From NCBI RefSeq assembly GCF_021412625.1, contig NZ_JAKCFI010000003.1:496001-560000 (forward strand): 64,000 nucleotides of DNA. The letters run 5' to 3'. This document shows, piece after piece, positions 16,952-26,089 of the stretch. The notes under the pieces are model-generated. The model searched no databases, had not been told where the DNA came from, and worked only from the letters and a program-made list of their open reading frames with translations. The position numbers and the translations under genes were made by a program. This DNA is from Myxococcus stipitatus (lineage in GTDB: Bacteria > Myxococcota > Myxococcia > Myxococcales > Myxococcaceae). Each line of letters starts with the position of its first letter. The first letter of the stretch is position 1.

Positions 16952-17863
16952 TCACTCCACGCGGTCGCGCCCCATGCGCAGCCGCCACCACAGGAGCGGG
17001 AGCGCGAGCCCCGTGACCAGCGCGACCCACGGCCACGCGCCCGCGCCGGTGAGCATGCGCGCCAGCCGCGCGCGCGGCTCCACCGGAAGCTGCGCGAGGA
17101 GCAGGAAGCACGCCGTGGTGAGCACGAACACCGCGAAGGCCTTGCGCAGCGCCCCCGGCGCCACGCGCCCCGCGAGCTTGCCACCCAGGAGGCTCCCCAC
17201 GAGCGCCACGCCGAGCACCTCGGCCGTCAGCGGCCAGGGCAACGAGACGTGCCCCAGCTGACCGACCAGCCCCGCCGCGCACTGGAGGGCGATGACGACG
17301 AGCGACGTCGCGGTGGCCATGGGCATGGGCAGGCCCACCAGCGCGAGCGCGGGGACGATGAGGAACCCTCCGCCCGCGCCCACCAGCCCGGAGAGCGCGC
17401 CCACCGCCACCCCCTGCGCGAGGATGCGCCCCAGCGGGAGGCCCGCGCCGTCCACCGGGGCGGGTTCGGGCGGGGCGTCCGGGAGCGCGGCGTGGCGACG
17501 GGGTGGGTCCGCGCGGCGCAGCATCGCCACCGAGGCGGCGACCATGACGCCCGCGAAGAGCAGCAGCAGCAGGGTGGGGGACAGCAGCGGGTTGAGCCTG
17601 CCGCCGAGGAACGCGCCCGCCATCCCTCCCGCGCCGAAGACGAACGCCGTGCGCCAGCGCACCCGCCCGGCCCGGGCGTGGAACAGCGCGCCGCTGGTGC
17701 TGGTGACGCCCACCACGACCAGCGACATGGCGATGGCGGTGCGGGGCTCCACGCCCATCACGTACACCAGCAGCGGCACCGTGAGGATGGAGCCGCCGCC
17801 TCCCAGCAACCCCAGCATGATGCCCACGACCAGCGCTCCGGCGAGCCCCGCGTACAACATCAT
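16952..17863 (-). CDS. TSUP (TauE/SafE) family anion exporter of the sulfide cluster
   Basis: 303 residues with about eight membrane helices and the two family signature repeats: GALVVGIMLGLLGGGGSILTVPLLVY and, in the second half, VAVGALSGLVGAGGGFLIVPALALVG. TSUP proteins export or import small sulfur anions such as sulfite or thiosulfate. With a persulfide dioxygenase and a rhodanese just upstream, export of sulfite or thiosulfate is the likely job. The start ATG at 17863 overlaps the stop of the rhodanese gene by four bases (ATGA), pointing to translational coupling. A second ATG follows at once. Confidence 0.92.
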   Translation of the reverse strand: MMLYAGLAGALVVGIMLGLLGGGGSILTVPLLVYVMGVEPRTAIAMSLVVVGVTSTSGALFHARAGRVRWRTAFVFGAGGMAGAFLGGRLNPLLSPTLLLLLFAGVMVAASVAMLRRADPPRRHAALPDAPPEPAPVDGAGLPLGRILAQGVAVGALSGLVGAGGGFLIVPALALVGLPMPMATATSLVVIALQCAAGLVGQLGHVSLPWPLTAEVLGVALVGSLLGGKLAGRVAPGALRKAFAVFVLTTACFLLLAQLPVEPRARLARMLTGAGAWPWVALVTGLALPLLWWRLRMGRDRVE

Positions 17864-18459
17864 CGCCCGCCGTTCCCGGGCTTCGCGACGGCGAGCAGGT
17901 CCCTCACCTCGCGGAGCACCCGCTCCAGCTCGGCGGGCTGGGAGACGCCCGGGGGCGGCGAGCGCTGGAGTCCGTCCAGCACTCGCGTGAGGGCCTCGCG
18001 GGAGGGCTCGGCGGGCAGGGGGACGGCGTCGGATGGCACGAGGCCGTGGAGGGCTCGCGCGAGCACGTCGCGGACGTCCGTCAGCGTGGGCAGCGTGTTC
18101 GAGGACAGCCGCACCACGGGCAGCGACGCGGTGTTCCACGCCAGCATGCCGCCGCGCAGGTTCATCACGCGGGTGAAGCCCAGCTCCACCAGCTGCGCCG
18201 CCGCCTTCCCGGAGCGCGCGCCTGACCGGCAGATGAGCACCACCTCCTGCTCTCGGGGCCACAGCGCGGCGCTCGACTTCACGTGGGCGAGGGGAACCGG
18301 TCGCACACCCTCGATGTGGCCGAGGATGCCATCCAGCTCGGCGGGCTCCCGCACGTCGACCAGGGCGAGCCCGGCCGGGCGCTCGGCCGCGAGCGGGTGC
18401 GCGTCCACGTCGCGATAGCCGGCGGGTTGCGGGTCGGCGTTGTCGAAGAGGTGACTCAC
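17860..18459 (-). CDS. Rhodanese-domain protein of the sulfide cluster
   Basis: 199 residues from a GTG at 18459 with AAGGAG eight bases upstream; longer starts run into repeat sequence. The rhodanese domain occupies residues ~20-115 (LALVDVREPAELDGILGHIEG, VVLICRSGARSGKAAAQLVELGFTRVMNLRGGMLAW), with catalytic Cys in the CRSGARS loop. The C-terminal ~80 residues are a helical extension rich in Leu/Arg/Pro that I cannot place. Expected to move sulfane sulfur between glutathione persulfide, sulfite and thiosulfate. It overlaps the TSUP gene by four bases and follows the persulfide dioxygenase gene after 264 bases. Confidence 0.9.
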   Translation of the reverse strand: MSHLFDNADPQPAGYRDVDAHPLAAERPAGLALVDVREPAELDGILGHIEGVRPVPLAHVKSSAALWPREQEVVLICRSGARSGKAAAQLVELGFTRVMNLRGGMLAWNTASLPVVRLSSNTLPTLTDVRDVLARALHGLVPSDAVPLPAEPSREALTRVLDGLQRSPPPGVSQPAELERVLREVRDLLAVAKPGNGGR

Positions 18460-18518
18460 TTCCAGGACTCCTTCTCGTCGCGGCGGAGCGTCCGCCGCGC
18501 GCATGGATGGGGTGTGAC

Positions 18519-18638
18519 GATGGGCCGTGGAGCGGCGCGGTCGGAGCGGTGGCGCATGCAGCGGCACTGGGTCGCGCCGCGCCGCCCCGCCGGGCGCGGC
18601 GATGGGCCGTGGAGCGGAGCGGTCGAAGCGCTGGCGCC
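18519..18638. repeat. Direct repeat, two copies 82 bp apart
   Basis: Copies of ~36 bases start at 18519 and 18601 (GATGGGCCGTGGAGCGG, then GCGGTCG and TGGCGC) and differ at about four positions. They fill the gap between the persulfide dioxygenase and rhodanese genes. Confidence 0.75.
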
Positions 18639-18723
18639 TGGAAGCGCGCGATTTCGTCGCGACGTGTTGTCGGGCGCGGGCATGGCGGGAGCCCTTCCGG
18701 TCCGGTGGAGGAAGCGGCGCGGC

Positions 18724-19425
18724 TCAGTGTCCGGAGGCCGCGTCGGCGTCCAGGCCGCAGGCGCGATTGGCGGGCACCGCCACGTCCAGCTTGCGCGGCG
18801 GGGGGATGTTCCGCGCGCGCATGAAGGTGATGAAGTCGTCGCGCGTCTTGCCCGCCAGTCGGGGGTTGTGGTGCTTCTCTTCTCCCACGGTGGACTGGAG
18901 GTGCCCGGTGTAGTCGTGGCCCGGGTACACCTCCGTCGCGTCCGGCAGCGTGAAGAGCTGCTGGGTGATGGAGTCGTAGAGCTGGCCCGGGTTGCCGTTC
19001 TGGAAGTCCGTGCGGCCCGTGCTCCGGATGAGCAGCGCGTCCCCCGAGAAGAGCCGCCCGTCGCACAGGAAGGAGAGGCTGTCGTCCGTGTGGCCCGGCG
19101 TCCCCAGGACGCGCAGCTCCAGCTCGCCCACGCGCACCACGTCACCGTCGTTCAGGTGACGGTCCACGCAGGGGGCACCCCGGCTCGACGCCATCACCTT
19201 CGCGCCCGTCCGCTCGCGCAGCCGGCCCGCGCCCGTGACGTGGTCGGCGTGGACGTGGGTCTCCAGCACCACCGCCAGCGTCAGGCCCAGCTCGGTGATG
19301 AGCTGGAGGTCTCGCTCCACCTGTTCGAGCACCGGGTCGATGAGCACGGCCTGCCGCGTGGCCAGATCCGCCAGGAGGTACGTGTAGGTCGAGGACTCGG
19401 CATCGAAGAGCTGTCGGAAGAGCAT
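18724..19425 (-). CDS. Persulfide dioxygenase (ETHE1/PDO-like metallo-beta-lactamase fold)
   Basis: 233 residues. Non-haem iron enzyme that oxidises glutathione persulfide to sulfite. Metal-binding motifs in order: THVHADHVTG (HxHxDH-like), LGTPGHTDDSLSF, FSGDALLIRSTGRTDFQNG and VYPGHDYTGH. The GRTDFQ word separates the ETHE1/PDO group from glyoxalase II. N-terminus MLFRQLFDAESSTYTYLLAD begins directly at the fold. Preceded by its own sigma-54 promoter and a GTTTC-box cluster, so it is likely induced by sulfide or polysulfide through the neighbouring activator. Start at 19425 with AGGAG 11 bases upstream. Confidence 0.95.
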   Translation of the reverse strand: MLFRQLFDAESSTYTYLLADLATRQAVLIDPVLEQVERDLQLITELGLTLAVVLETHVHADHVTGAGRLRERTGAKVMASSRGAPCVDRHLNDGDVVRVGELELRVLGTPGHTDDSLSFLCDGRLFSGDALLIRSTGRTDFQNGNPGQLYDSITQQLFTLPDATEVYPGHDYTGHLQSTVGEEKHHNPRLAGKTRDDFITFMRARNIPPPRKLDVAVPANRACGLDADAASGH

Positions 19426-19469
19426 GCGCTGCCCGTCTCCTGTGTGAGGTCGCTTCGACGTCCCGTCAG

Positions 19470-19485
19470 TGCGAGCCCCGTGCCA
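19470..19485 (-). promoter_or_regulatory. Sigma-54 promoter of the persulfide dioxygenase gene
   Basis: On the minus strand TGGCACGGGGCTCGCA: the -24 element TGGCACG is perfect and the -12 element is TCGCA against consensus TTGCA, with the required four-base spacing between the elements. The start codon is 45 bases downstream. A sigma-54 activator gene lies directly upstream. Confidence 0.82.
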
Positions 19486-19526
19486 GGGCTCCGCCGCCGA
19501 GCGCTCCAGGGGGACGGCGCGGGCGC

Positions 19527-19589
19527 GGTGTTTCCGGATGTTTCTCCCAGGCAACAGGTGAAACGGTCGGATGAAACACCCGGGTTTCA
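19527..19589. promoter_or_regulatory. GTTTC-box cluster, probable activator site upstream of the dioxygenase promoter
   Basis: Five copies of GTTTC or its complement: GTTTC at 19530 and 19540 (10 bases apart), GAAAC at 19560 and 19573, GTTTC at 19584. TGAAAC and GTTTCA at 19572-19589 form an inverted repeat. The cluster lies 40-120 bases upstream of the sigma-54 promoter, as expected for an enhancer, and the same boxes recur before the sulfide:quinone reductase gene. Confidence 0.7.
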
Positions 19590-20891
19590 GTCGGCCGTTT
19601 CGCCCGGGGCGCGCAGGCGGCGCCACAGTGTCACGCGGCTGACGCCGAGCAGGCGGGCGGCCTCCGTGCGATTGCCGCCCGCGCGGGCCAGGGCGTCGCG
19701 CACCGTCCTGGCGTCGAGCGTCGCGGCGGTGGGGGCGGGCTCGTCGGCGGGGGCGCGCCGGGCCTCGGAGAACTCGGGGGGCAGGTCCGTCTCGCGCAGC
19801 ACGGGGCCCTCGCCGATGACGTAGGCGTACTCCATGACGTTGCGCAGCTCGCGCACGTTGCCGGCCCAGGTGTGGGCCTCGAGCAGGCGGCGGGCCTCCG
19901 GGGCGATGCGCTCCACGCGCCGGGTGCCGCGCTGCTGGTGCTCGTCGAGGAAGCGCCGCGCGAGCGGGAGGATGTCGCCCCGGCGCTCGCGCAGGGTGGG
20001 CAGGAAGATGGGCACCACGCGCAGCCGGTACATCAGGTCCGCGCGGAAGCGGCCGGCCTCGACCTCGCGCCGCAGCGCCCGGTGCGTGGCGGCGATGATG
20101 CGCACGTCCACCGGCACGGGCGCGCGGCCGCCCACGGGGATGACGGTGCGCGTCTCCAGCACGCGCAACATCTTCGCCTGGAGGTCCAGGGGCAGCTCCG
20201 CCACCTCGTCGAGGAAGAGCGAACCGCCATGCGCCAGCCGGAAGTGGCCCGGGCTGTCGCGCACCGCGCCGGTGAAGGCGCCGCGCACGTGGCCGAACAG
20301 CTCGCTCTCCAGGAGGCTGGGCGGCAGCGCGGCGCAGTTGATGGCGCGAAACGGCCCCTTGCCCCGGGGAGACAGCGCGTGCAGCGCGTGCGCGATGTGC
20401 TCCTTGCCCGTGCCGGACTCGCCTCGCACGAGGACGCTCGACTCCGTGCGCGCCACCTTCTCGACGATGCGGAAGACGCGCCGCAGCCGCGCGTCGCGCG
20501 TCCACAGCCCGTGGAAGACCTCCGCGCCCTCGGCGTCCGCGGTGGCCTCGCGGCTCACGAGCAGCGCCCAGCCCAGCGTCCGGCCCGCCTGCGTCAGCGC
20601 CACCGCGCGCACGCGCAGGTTCTGCGTCGCGTCCTGGGCTCGCGCGCGGAGGCGGACGACCGTGTCCCGGCCGTCGGTGAGCAGCGGGTCCTGCCGCTCG
20701 CCGCCAGGTGGAAAGACGAGCAGCTCGGACAGGGGCGTGCCCTCCGTCACGGGGCCGCCGAGCAGGGCCTCCAGCGCGGGCGTGGCCGCCAGCACCTTGC
20801 GGCCCGTGTCGACGAGCAGCACGGCCCCCGTCAGCGTGTCGAGCGCGGACAGCGTGAGGCGGGCGGGGGACGCGGCGCGGGAGGAGGCCAT
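19587..20891 (-). CDS. Sigma-54-dependent activator of the sulfide cluster (FisR-like position)
   Basis: 434 residues: an N-terminal PAS-like domain (LTGAVLLVDTGRKVLAATPALEALL, to ~125), the AAA+ domain (GESGTGKE, GAFTGA, SLFLDEVAEL) and a Fis-type helix-turn-helix (NRTEAARLLGVSRVTLWRRLR). Placed between sulfide:quinone reductase and persulfide dioxygenase genes, both with sigma-54 promoters, it matches the role of FisR, which activates such genes in response to sulfane sulfur. FisR senses through cysteines in its N-terminal domain; here that domain has none, and the whole protein has one Cys (AINCAAL). A different input must be used. Start at 20891; an ATG at 20903 is an alternative. Confidence 0.92.
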   Translation of the reverse strand: MASSRAASPARLTLSALDTLTGAVLLVDTGRKVLAATPALEALLGGPVTEGTPLSELLVFPPGGERQDPLLTDGRDTVVRLRARAQDATQNLRVRAVALTQAGRTLGWALLVSREATADAEGAEVFHGLWTRDARLRRVFRIVEKVARTESSVLVRGESGTGKEHIAHALHALSPRGKGPFRAINCAALPPSLLESELFGHVRGAFTGAVRDSPGHFRLAHGGSLFLDEVAELPLDLQAKMLRVLETRTVIPVGGRAPVPVDVRIIAATHRALRREVEAGRFRADLMYRLRVVPIFLPTLRERRGDILPLARRFLDEHQQRGTRRVERIAPEARRLLEAHTWAGNVRELRNVMEYAYVIGEGPVLRETDLPPEFSEARRAPADEPAPTAATLDARTVRDALARAGGNRTEAARLLGVSRVTLWRRLRAPGETAD

Positions 20892-20934
20892 CCGCCCCTG
20901 CATACCGCGCCGTCCGCGCCGCCGCATCCTGGCC

Positions 20935-22209
<1,275 letters not shown>

Positions 22210-22252
22210 CGCGCTCGCTCCCTGGGATTCGTGAATCACGGCAGGGGGCCCT

Positions 22253-22268
22253 AGCAGGGCGCGTGCCA
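22253..22268 (-). promoter_or_regulatory. Sigma-54 promoter of the sulfide:quinone reductase gene
   Basis: On the minus strand TGGCACGCGCCCTGCT: perfect TGGCACG at -24, and CTGCT at -12 against consensus TTGCT, four bases between. The gene start is 44 bases downstream, nearly the same distance as at the persulfide dioxygenase gene. Confidence 0.82.
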
Positions 22269-22310
22269 CCATCGTCCCCGGGGGCGAGGCGCCCGGGGAC
22301 TGGTGGCCAC

Positions 22311-22340
22311 GGTGTTTCACACCGTTTCAGGGTGTTTCAG
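22311..22340. promoter_or_regulatory. Three GTTTC boxes at exact 10-bp spacing
   Basis: GTTTC at 22314, 22324 and 22334, in the contexts GGTGTTTCAC, ACCGTTTCAG and GGTGTTTCAG. One helical turn apart, they present the same face of DNA, and they lie 45-85 bases upstream of the sigma-54 promoter. Likely enhancer for the activator at 19587. Confidence 0.75.
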
Positions 22341-22375
22341 GCGGGAGGCGGGCGAGGCCTCCCGTGCGGGGCGGC

Positions 22376-25093
22376 CTACTTGCCGAAGATGCCCCGCAGG
22401 CGCTTCTTCGCCTCCTCCTCGGCCTTCTTCTTCGCCTCGGCCTCCAGGCGGGCGCGCTCGGCGGCGGCCTTGGCCTCCAGCTCCTTGCGCTTCGCCTCGG
22501 CCTCCGCGCGGGCCTGGTCCTGGCCGCCCTGGATGATGCCCTGCACCTGCTTGCCGCGCTCGCCGCCGATGAGCTCGCCCGCGAGCGACGAGGCCGCCAG
22601 CTTCGCGATGGTCGTCACCGCGGGCTTCACGTCCACGCCCGTCACCTCCGGCTTCCACGCCTTGCCCGTCAGGTTGAGGCCCACCGGAATCGCCTCCGGC
22701 GGCGTCACCTTGCCCAGCGTCAGCGTCTTCACCGTCGACGGCGACAGCGACACGGCGCCCTTGAGGTCCAGCGAGCCATCCAGCCGGACCCCGCCGCTGA
22801 AGCTCATCGCCGCCTCGGGGCGCGTCCAGGTGATGGGCTTCTCCAGCTGCGCGACGCCGTTCTGGATTCGAACGCCGAACGGCAGGTCCTCCCCCAGCGA
22901 CGTCACGTCCGCGTTCTTCAGCGACTTGGACGCGAAGGGCAGCGCCTTGGCGAGCGGCTCGGAGACGGAGGCCACCAGGTCCTTGCTGAGCAGCATGCCG
23001 CCCAGGATGTTGCCGTTGATGGCGCCCAGCAGCGTCTGCTCGAGCCGGTCCGGCGTGTAGCCCACGCCCTTGACGTCCACGTTCCCGTTGAACGCGCCCG
23101 TCATCACCTTCTGCGGCGTGGCCTGCGCCAGGGCCTGCTCCACCTTCACGTTCTCCACCTTCACCTTCGCCTCGAACGGGCGCTTCTCCGCCGCCGGGCC
23201 CAGCCGCACGGACGTGCCGTCCGCGACCACCTTCCCGCCGAAGATGCCCGTGGAGAGCTTCTCCACGGTGATGAGGTCGTCGGTCATCTTCACCACGCCC
23301 GTCACGTTCGTCAGGTCCATCGCGCTGTAGCGCAGCGAGCCCACCGCGAAGCGGATGTCACCCCGGTAGCCGTTGAAGCGCGCCGGGTCCTCCGGCGGCG
23401 CCTCCGTCGTCTGCGGCGCGGGCACCTTCACGCCCCGCGCGGCCAGCTCCTTCTCGTCCAGGAGCAGTGCGTCCGCGTCCAGCTTGTTGCTCTTCACGTC
23501 CGCGGAGAACGTCGTCGTCGCCTTCTTGCCCGTGCCCGCCGTCGCGAACGACGCGCTGCCCGTCACCGTGTCGTCGAGGAGCTGCGCGCTCAGCTTCGGC
23601 ACGTCCACCTTCATGCCCGCGCCGCTCTTGGAGGGCGCGTACGTGCCCGCCGCGGCGAACTCCATCCGCTGGCCCGGCGCCTTGTCCACGATGAGGCCCG
23701 GCCGCAGGTCCACGCCCGCCAGGTCCGCCTTCGCGTCGAAGCGCAGCGCGCCGCCGCTGGCCGCCGCGCCCGTCACCTTCGCGGTGAGCTTCATCACCCC
23801 GCCCGCGTCCTTGGTGAGCTGCGCGGGCACCTTCAGGCGCACCGGCGTCAGGTCCACGTTCACGTCCAGGGCCTGAGCGTCCTGCGTGCCGCTGCCGCGC
23901 ACGTCCAGCCCGATGGGGCCGGCAATCATCCCGTCCAGCTGCTTCTTCAGGGGCGGGTAGTACTCGGCCAGCGCCGCAGGGTCGAGGTTGCGGCCCACCA
24001 GCTCGAAGCCCTGCACGGACGGCTTCTCCGTGAGCAGCCCCTTCACCTGGCCCTTGCCGCTGATGTTCGCCGGGCCCAGGTCCAGCTTCAGCTTGTCCAG
24101 CGACAGGTCGCCCGCGTTGACGTCACCCGCGACGTCCGTGTCGAGCACCACGTCCAGGTCCTTGCCGCCCTGCGAGCCCGCGAAGCGCAGGCCTAGCGCC
24201 TTGATGACGCCCACCAGCCGCGTGGGACCCTTGCCACCGGGCACCGCGCCGCCCAGCTCCGCCTTCCAGTCCGCGTCCAGCGTGCCCGCCTGGAAGCCCA
24301 GGTCCGGCGGGAGGAAGGGCCCCAGCGGCGCCAGGTCGATGCGCTCCGCCTTGAGCGTCACCCGCTCCGGCGTGGGAATCAGCGTGGGCGGCAGCGGCGC
24401 GGCGTGCAGGGACAGGTGCAGGTTCTGCTTCTCCGCCAGCACCGCCGCCGCCAGGTCCACCACCAGCGGCTTGCCCGCGCGCAGGTCCTTCACCTCGATG
24501 TCCAGGTCCTTCACCGCCAGCTCGCGCGCGGTGGCGCCACCCGAGCGGTCCACGAAGCGGATGGTGCCGTCCGTGACGGCCGCGCGCTCCACGTGCACCC
24601 CGGACAGGTCCGTGGGCTGTGACGGCTCCTCCTCCGGCTTCTCCTCCTCCTTGGGGAACACCTCGTCGAGCCGCTGCATGAGCCGCTGCACGTTGGTGGT
24701 GCCGTCGGGGAAGCGCACGACGTTGACGGTGAGGCCGGAGACCTCCGCGTGCTGCACCTGGATGTCCTTGCCGCGCGAGGACAGCAGTGGACCGGCCGCG
24801 ACGCTGACGTTCAGCGAGGCCAGCTGGGCCAGGGGCAGCTCCTCGCCCTCGGCGGGGCCGACGGAGACGTCCTCGACTTCGACGCCCACGCGCGGGAACA
24901 GGTGCGTGGAGATGTCACCCACGGCGATGGGGCGCCCCAGCTTCTTCGAGTAATCGGTCGCGTACGCCTGGGCCGTCTTCAGCAGCATCGCGTCCAGCTG
25001 CCAGAGGGCGACCATGACGACGATGACGAGGAGGGCGAAAATGCCCCCGAGGACGAATGGCCACCGGCGCTTCTTCTTCACGAGGTCGGACAT
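22376..25093 (-). CDS. AsmA-family protein
   Basis: 905 residues. One N-terminal membrane helix after a basic start (MSDLVKKKRRWPFVLGGIFALLVIVVMVALW), then AsmA-type words: LGRPIAVGDISTHLFPRVGVEVEDVSVGPAE and QVQHAEVSGLTVNVVRFPDGTTNVQRL. Long beta-rich sequence follows (typical of the repeating-beta-groove proteins that span the periplasm), with the conserved C-terminal AsmA segment around FNGNVDVKGVGYTPDRLEQTLLGAINGNI. AsmA relatives are proposed to carry phospholipids towards the outer membrane. The last ~60 residues are an unusual Glu/Ala/Lys coiled coil (EAEAKRKELEAKAAAERARL) absent from the typical protein. Likely anchored in the inner membrane. Confidence 0.92.
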   Translation of the reverse strand: MSDLVKKKRRWPFVLGGIFALLVIVVMVALWQLDAMLLKTAQAYATDYSKKLGRPIAVGDISTHLFPRVGVEVEDVSVGPAEGEELPLAQLASLNVSVAAGPLLSSRGKDIQVQHAEVSGLTVNVVRFPDGTTNVQRLMQRLDEVFPKEEEKPEEEPSQPTDLSGVHVERAAVTDGTIRFVDRSGGATARELAVKDLDIEVKDLRAGKPLVVDLAAAVLAEKQNLHLSLHAAPLPPTLIPTPERVTLKAERIDLAPLGPFLPPDLGFQAGTLDADWKAELGGAVPGGKGPTRLVGVIKALGLRFAGSQGGKDLDVVLDTDVAGDVNAGDLSLDKLKLDLGPANISGKGQVKGLLTEKPSVQGFELVGRNLDPAALAEYYPPLKKQLDGMIAGPIGLDVRGSGTQDAQALDVNVDLTPVRLKVPAQLTKDAGGVMKLTAKVTGAAASGGALRFDAKADLAGVDLRPGLIVDKAPGQRMEFAAAGTYAPSKSGAGMKVDVPKLSAQLLDDTVTGSASFATAGTGKKATTTFSADVKSNKLDADALLLDEKELAARGVKVPAPQTTEAPPEDPARFNGYRGDIRFAVGSLRYSAMDLTNVTGVVKMTDDLITVEKLSTGIFGGKVVADGTSVRLGPAAEKRPFEAKVKVENVKVEQALAQATPQKVMTGAFNGNVDVKGVGYTPDRLEQTLLGAINGNILGGMLLSKDLVASVSEPLAKALPFASKSLKNADVTSLGEDLPFGVRIQNGVAQLEKPITWTRPEAAMSFSGGVRLDGSLDLKGAVSLSPSTVKTLTLGKVTPPEAIPVGLNLTGKAWKPEVTGVDVKPAVTTIAKLAASSLAGELIGGERGKQVQGIIQGGQDQARAEAEAKRKELEAKAAAERARLEAEAKKKAEEEAKKRLRGIFGK

Positions 25094-25405
25094 CGCTTGG
25101 TACCTCCTCCAGCGAGCGGGCCACGGGTCGCGGCTCGGCGCGAGGCCCGGACGGCGTGCAGACGCTTAGCGCAGCCCGGGGCCTGTCGCACGCACGGACG
25201 CGACCGGGGGCGGCGGGTTGGGAAATGACTCATCCCATCCCGGGACGTCCCCGGCGCGAGGAAATGCACGGGCCCGCCGGACGACGGGGGCGTCCGGTGA
25301 CCCCTCGGGCGAGAGACGGGGGCGCCAGCCGGCCCTCTGGCGCCCCCTGCCGCTCGACAGACCCCGGATGTGTGCACGCCCGCCGCCGAAGGGAAGGGGA
25401 CCGCC
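25094..25405. other. Intergenic region, 312 bases
   Basis: Holds the hairpin at 25318-25347 and otherwise the leader of the AsmA gene. No clear promoter elements and no gene-like frame. Confidence 0.5.
25318..25347 (-). terminator. Perfect 11-bp hairpin after the SnoaL-like gene
   Basis: GGGGGCGCCAG, eight-base loop, CTGGCGCCCCC. It lies 58 bases beyond the stop of the gene at 25406 (minus strand) and separates it from the AsmA gene. Confidence 0.65.
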
Positions 25406-25885
25406 TCACGCCGCCTCGGCCCCCAGGAAGGAGCTGCCCAGCTGCTGGGTGTTGGCCTCCATGGCCTTCATCGCCACCAGCGGATTCCAGAAATCCACGT
25501 AGCGGGTGATGCGGCCGTCCCGCGTCTCCACCACGGAGATGTACGTCTGGTTGTACGGGCGGCCCGTCGTCAGCGCCTTGCCCTCGCTGGAGAACTCCGC
25601 CACCACCAGCGCCGGGTCGGTCGTCTCGTGGAACTTCAGGTTCGTGAAGCGGACCTCGAAGTGCCGCGGGAAGTTCTTCATGTACTCGAAGAGCTCCTGC
25701 TTGCCGGCCACCTTCTGGGGGAAGCCCTCCGGGCCGTACGGGAACTCCAGCACCCCGTCCTCGGCGAAGAGCGCCACCCACTCCGGGATGCGGTCGCTGG
25801 ACAGGTACTGGAGGTGCCGCCGGAAGGTCTCCTGCGCGCGCTCACGGATGGCGGAGGGGGAGGTCGTCTGGGTCGTGGTCGTCAT
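25406..25885 (-). CDS. SnoaL-like / nuclear transport factor 2 family protein (PhzA/B-like)
   Basis: 159 residues, one NTF2-like alpha+beta barrel: an N-terminal helix (IRERAQETFRRHLQYLSSDRIPEWVALFAEDGVLEFPYGPEGFP), then KQELFEYMKNFPRHFEVRF, and strands ALVVAEFSSEGKAL, YISVVETRDGRITRYVDFWNPLVAMKAM. The LEFPYGPEGFP and FWNP words are typical of the PhzA/PhzB and ketosteroid-isomerase-like group, small enzymes or binding proteins with varied substrates. Divergent from a TetR regulator, with two palindromic operators between them; it is the probable target of that repressor. AGGAG seven bases before the ATG at 25885. Confidence 0.9.
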   Translation of the reverse strand: MTTTTQTTSPSAIRERAQETFRRHLQYLSSDRIPEWVALFAEDGVLEFPYGPEGFPQKVAGKQELFEYMKNFPRHFEVRFTNLKFHETTDPALVVAEFSSEGKALTTGRPYNQTYISVVETRDGRITRYVDFWNPLVAMKAMEANTQQLGSSFLGAEAA

Positions 25886-25905
25886 GGTGTGTCTCCTGTC
25901 TCGAT

Positions 25906-25926
25906 AGTGAGTGGTTGATTACTCAT
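25906..25926. promoter_or_regulatory. TetR operator 1
   Basis: AGTGAGTGGTTGATTACTC at the start of this site: an imperfect palindrome with arms GAGT and ACTC. It matches operator 2 in inverted orientation and lies 20-40 bases upstream of the SnoaL-like gene start. Confidence 0.72.
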
Positions 25927-25968
25927 GTTTTGGGGTTTGAAAAAGGCCCGCGGGTCGCGAGCCGTGAA

Positions 25969-25987
25969 GAGTGATTAACCACTCACT
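25969..25987. promoter_or_regulatory. TetR operator 2
   Basis: GAGTGATTAACCACTCACT. Its complement reads AGTGAGTGGTTAATCACTC, differing from operator 1 at two positions. Arms GAGTG and CACTC are perfect. The centres of the two operators are about 62 bases apart (six helical turns). Confidence 0.75.
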
Positions 25988-26075
25988 GGTTCTGATGTCA
26001 AGCGCGTCGATTTCATCATTGGGAATCGGCTTGGGTGTGTGCGTGTGGGTGAGGTTGACTCCATTGAGATGTGCA

Positions 26076-26088
26076 ATTAGTCACTCAC
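26076..26088. promoter_or_regulatory. TetR operator half-site at the regulator's own start
   Basis: ATTAGTCACTCAC ends one base before the TetR ATG and resembles one half of operators 1 and 2 (ATTAACCACTCAC). It would allow autoregulation. Confidence 0.45.
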
Positions 26089-26089
26089 C

